Part shown: positions 6,779 to 8,267 of the stretch, piece by piece
Layout of the letters: every line of letters starts with the position of its first letter
Numbering within the stretch: position 1 is the first letter of the stretch
Source: an uncultured Clostridia bacterium
Lineage (GTDB): Bacteria; Bacillota; Clostridia; Oscillospirales; Acutalibacteraceae
Assembly: GCA_947165615.1 (NCBI GenBank)
Contig: CAMVBD010000042.1
Location: 1 to 8,267 of the forward strand
Direction: 5' to 3'
DNA: 8,267 nucleotides
Made by a program: the position numbers and the translations under genes
The notes under the pieces: model-generated
Seen by the model: only the letters and a program-made list of their open reading frames with translations
Told to the model about the DNA's origin: nothing
Database searches by the model: none

Positions 6779-7372
6779 TCAATTTATTTCTTTCTTCCGT
6801 GTACAAACATAATTCATTTTCTGAACAAACATTTTTCGTAGTTCGGCATTATTTGCGTTTTTTAAGTCTAATTCGTACTGCGCGATGTAATCTGAAACAA
6901 GCCTCAGGAATTCATTAATGTTTACATATAGATCGTTTTCTTTATATCTAATCGCAGTTCCTTCTGTTGACAGTATTGTATTATTTTGAGTTTGTGCGGA
7001 ATGAAGAATCCCGCATCGAATGCCTTCATAGAATCTCTCAGCATAAACCTTTTTTGTAAAAACAGTTGGAAACACAGTCATCAAAAACTCAGTATACTCT
7101 TTTTTACTACAGTTTTTCGTGTGTTCCAGTCCTTTACGAAACTGAGCCAAGGCTTCAATTAGTAAAGTAAGGATAGCCATTACTGCAAATCCATAGTTGT
7201 CGTCTTTCAGTAATTCAATTGCTGGTTCAATAAATCGTCCGTGTATTCTCTCATGAAAAATGATAACTACCATATCCCAGTCATTTTCCGGCGATGATTC
7301 GTTCAAACCGATACGAAGGTAATCTTCTTTTCTATAGTTCTTGGAAATATACTTCTCTCCACTTTTTTGCAT
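6779..7372 (-). CDS. Uncharacterised HEPN-like protein embedded in the hsd operon
   Basis: This 197-residue, probably all-helical, soluble protein has no function I can assign with certainty. A segment HERIHGRFIEP (residues 40-50) precedes a long helix GFAVMAILTLLIEALAQFRKG (61-81). Later comes RFYEGIRCGILHSAQ (113-127), holding R119-x4-H124. R-x4-6-H is the catalytic signature of HEPN ribonucleases, and a two-helix core before it fits that fold. I recall similar uncharacterised proteins with an IRCG(I/L)LH(Q/S) block, but the HEPN assignment is inference. It lies between hsdM (25 bases upstream) and hsdS (19 bases downstream), where restriction-linked accessory genes have been described in other type I loci. 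ATG at 7372 is preferred over GTG at 7387: GGGGGG (7380-7385) lies seven bases before the ATG, and nothing suitable precedes the GTG. Base composition is strongly AT-rich. Confidence 0.75.
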   Translation of the reverse strand: MQKSGEKYISKNYRKEDYLRIGLNESSPENDWDMVVIIFHERIHGRFIEPAIELLKDDNYGFAVMAILTLLIEALAQFRKGLEHTKNCSKKEYTEFLMTVFPTVFTKKVYAERFYEGIRCGILHSAQTQNNTILSTEGTAIRYKENDLYVNINEFLRLVSDYIAQYELDLKNANNAELRKMFVQKMNYVCTRKKEIN

Positions 7373-7379
7373 ATAATTG

Positions 7380-7385
7380 CCCCCC
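7380..7385 (-). promoter_or_regulatory. Ribosome binding site deciding the start of the HEPN-like gene
   Basis: A run of six G residues on the minus strand sits seven bases before ATG 7372. It overlaps the start of the alternative GTG reading (7387), which argues that translation begins at the ATG. Confidence 0.55.
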
Positions 7386-7397
7386 ACAAATCCAAAT

Positions 7398-8267
7398 TTA
7401 CAGTCCCAACAGTTCCCGCAGAGCGTCCATTTCCTTGCCGATCTCCAGTTCCAGCTCGTCCAGCTTCGCCATGATCTCGCTCGTCGGTGGGTATTCCACG
7501 GGCTTATATTCCGTCTGCTTATACTTATTGATGCTCAGGTCGTAGTCGTTGGCGACGATCTCGTCCTTGGGCACGAAAAAGGATTTTTCGGTGCGCTGCC
7601 GGTCGGCTTCTCCGTCAAGGCTGCGGAACCGAGCGACGATATCGGGGATGTCGTTCTCCGCTACGGGGCTGCGCTTGTCGTCCAGACTGAAGCCGTCCGC
7701 CTTCATATCGTAGAACCACACCTTGTCCGTACCGCCGTGGCCGGTTTTGGTGAAGATCAGAATACCGGTGGAAACGCCGGCGTAGGGCTTGAACACGCCG
7801 CTGGGCATACTGATCACCGCCTCCAGCCGGTTTTCGTCCACCAGCGCCTTGCGGATGGCCTTGTGCGCCGTGGAGGAACCGAAGAGCACGCCGTCCGGCA
7901 CGATGCAGGCGCACCGCCCGCCCACACGCAGCATGCGGAGGAACAGCGCAAGGAACAGCAGTTCGGTCTTTTTGGTCTTACAGACCTTTAAGAGATCGGC
8001 GGAAACAATGTCATAATCCAAACTGCCCTTGAAGGGGGGATTGGCGAGGATCAAAGAATACTTATCCTGGTCCGGGTTCTGATCGGAAAGGCTGTCGCGG
8101 TATTCGATATGGGGGTTGTCGATGCCGTGGGTCATCATGTTCATGGCGCCGATGCGCAGCATGGTGCGGTCCATATCGTAGCCATGGAACATGTGGTTCA
8201 TGTAGTGGTCTTTGTTTTCACGGTTGAAGAAGACTTCCTGTTTCAGGTTCTCTTTCAGATAATCGCT
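7398..8267 (-). CDS. hsdM: Type I restriction enzyme M subunit (HsdM), C-terminal part
   Basis: The last 289 codons of the adenine methyltransferase subunit are present; the reading frame is open to the right window edge, so roughly the first 200 residues (HsdM N-terminal domain and the SAM-binding motif I) lie outside. Counting from the edge, residues 26-48 (MFHGYDMDRTMLRIGAMNM) are typical HsdM, and the catalytic motif IV is LILANPPFKGS (72-82) with NPPF at 76-79. Then come LLFLALFLRMLRVGGRCACIVP (103-124), GVLFGS and the MPSGVFKPYAGVSTGILIF block (154-172). The tail from about 262 is a Glu/Leu-rich helix (AKLDELELEIGKEMDALREL) that would contact HsdS. Nothing visible is broken. With HsdS it methylates adenine in each half of the target, protecting host DNA. 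It is the first visible gene of the operon; the promoter must lie beyond the edge. Confidence 0.96.
   Translation of the reverse strand, partial: SDYLKENLKQEVFFNRENKDHYMNHMFHGYDMDRTMLRIGAMNMMTHGIDNPHIEYRDSLSDQNPDQDKYSLILANPPFKGSLDYDIVSADLLKVCKTKKTELLFLALFLRMLRVGGRCACIVPDGVLFGSSTAHKAIRKALVDENRLEAVISMPSGVFKPYAGVSTGILIFTKTGHGGTDKVWFYDMKADGFSLDDKRSPVAENDIPDIVARFRSLDGEADRQRTEKSFFVPKDEIVANDYDLSINKYKQTEYKPVEYPPTSEIMAKLDELELEIGKEMDALRELLGL

Larger units (their letters stand above)
5640..7390. other. AT-rich island covering hsdS and the HEPN-like gene
   Basis: By hand count of single 60-base lines, G+C is 19/60 at 6901-6960 and 21/60 at 6121-6180. It is 41/60 at 2881-2940 (hsdR) and 35/60 at 7681-7740 (hsdM). 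The change appears abrupt near the hsdM stop on one side and near the hsdR start on the other. No repeats or recombinase sites were seen at the edges. The pattern suggests a different origin for these two genes than for the operon around them. Confidence 0.8.

Noticed and set aside
1..8267. CRISPR array, tRNA, rRNA, insertion sequence or invertible second hsdS copy
   Set aside because: I saw no spaced direct repeats, no cloverleaf, no transposase or recombinase gene, and only one hsdS. Such elements could lie outside the window.

Overview
The window carries eight protein genes, all on the minus strand. They read from right to left in two transcription blocks. Coding DNA is mostly GC-rich, the intergenic spacer at 1258-1422 is AT-rich, and most starts have strong purine-rich Shine-Dalgarno sequences (AGGAG, GGAGG, GGGGAG). 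This fits a moderately GC-rich Firmicute of the Clostridia type. That is inference from sequence style only; no rRNA or other marker gene is present.

Block 1 (8267 down to 1383) is a type I restriction-modification operon with extra genes. It starts with the 3' two-thirds or so of hsdM (the methyltransferase; its 5' end lies outside the window). Next comes a 197-codon gene for an uncharacterised protein with a HEPN-like R-x4-H motif, then hsdS (specificity subunit), hsdR (restriction/translocase subunit with an N-terminal DUF4145-like domain), a DUF4186 protein and a NADAR/YbiA-family N-glycosidase. Gaps between genes are 13-39 bases, so the six are probably cotranscribed. A clear intrinsic terminator (1384-1405) follows 17 bases after the NADAR stop codon. 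HsdM, HsdS and HsdR would form the sequence-specific methylation and cleavage complex. The HEPN-like and NADAR proteins are known types in conflict systems (RNA cleavage and removal of ADP-ribose), so the operon looks like a composite defence unit. That joint role is inferred, not shown.

The HEPN-like gene and hsdS form a sharply bounded AT-rich island (about 5640-7390) between the GC-rich hsdM and hsdR. This suggests that specificity and the HEPN-like gene were exchanged together as a cassette.

Block 2 (1340 down to 1) has its own promoter in the AT-rich spacer, where a perfect 19-bp palindrome overlaps the -10 element. It drives a MoxR-family AAA+ ATPase and, four bases later, the start of a membrane-anchored DUF58 protein that runs off the left edge. 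This is the usual MoxR-DUF58 pair, probably ordinary chromosomal flank unrelated to the restriction locus.
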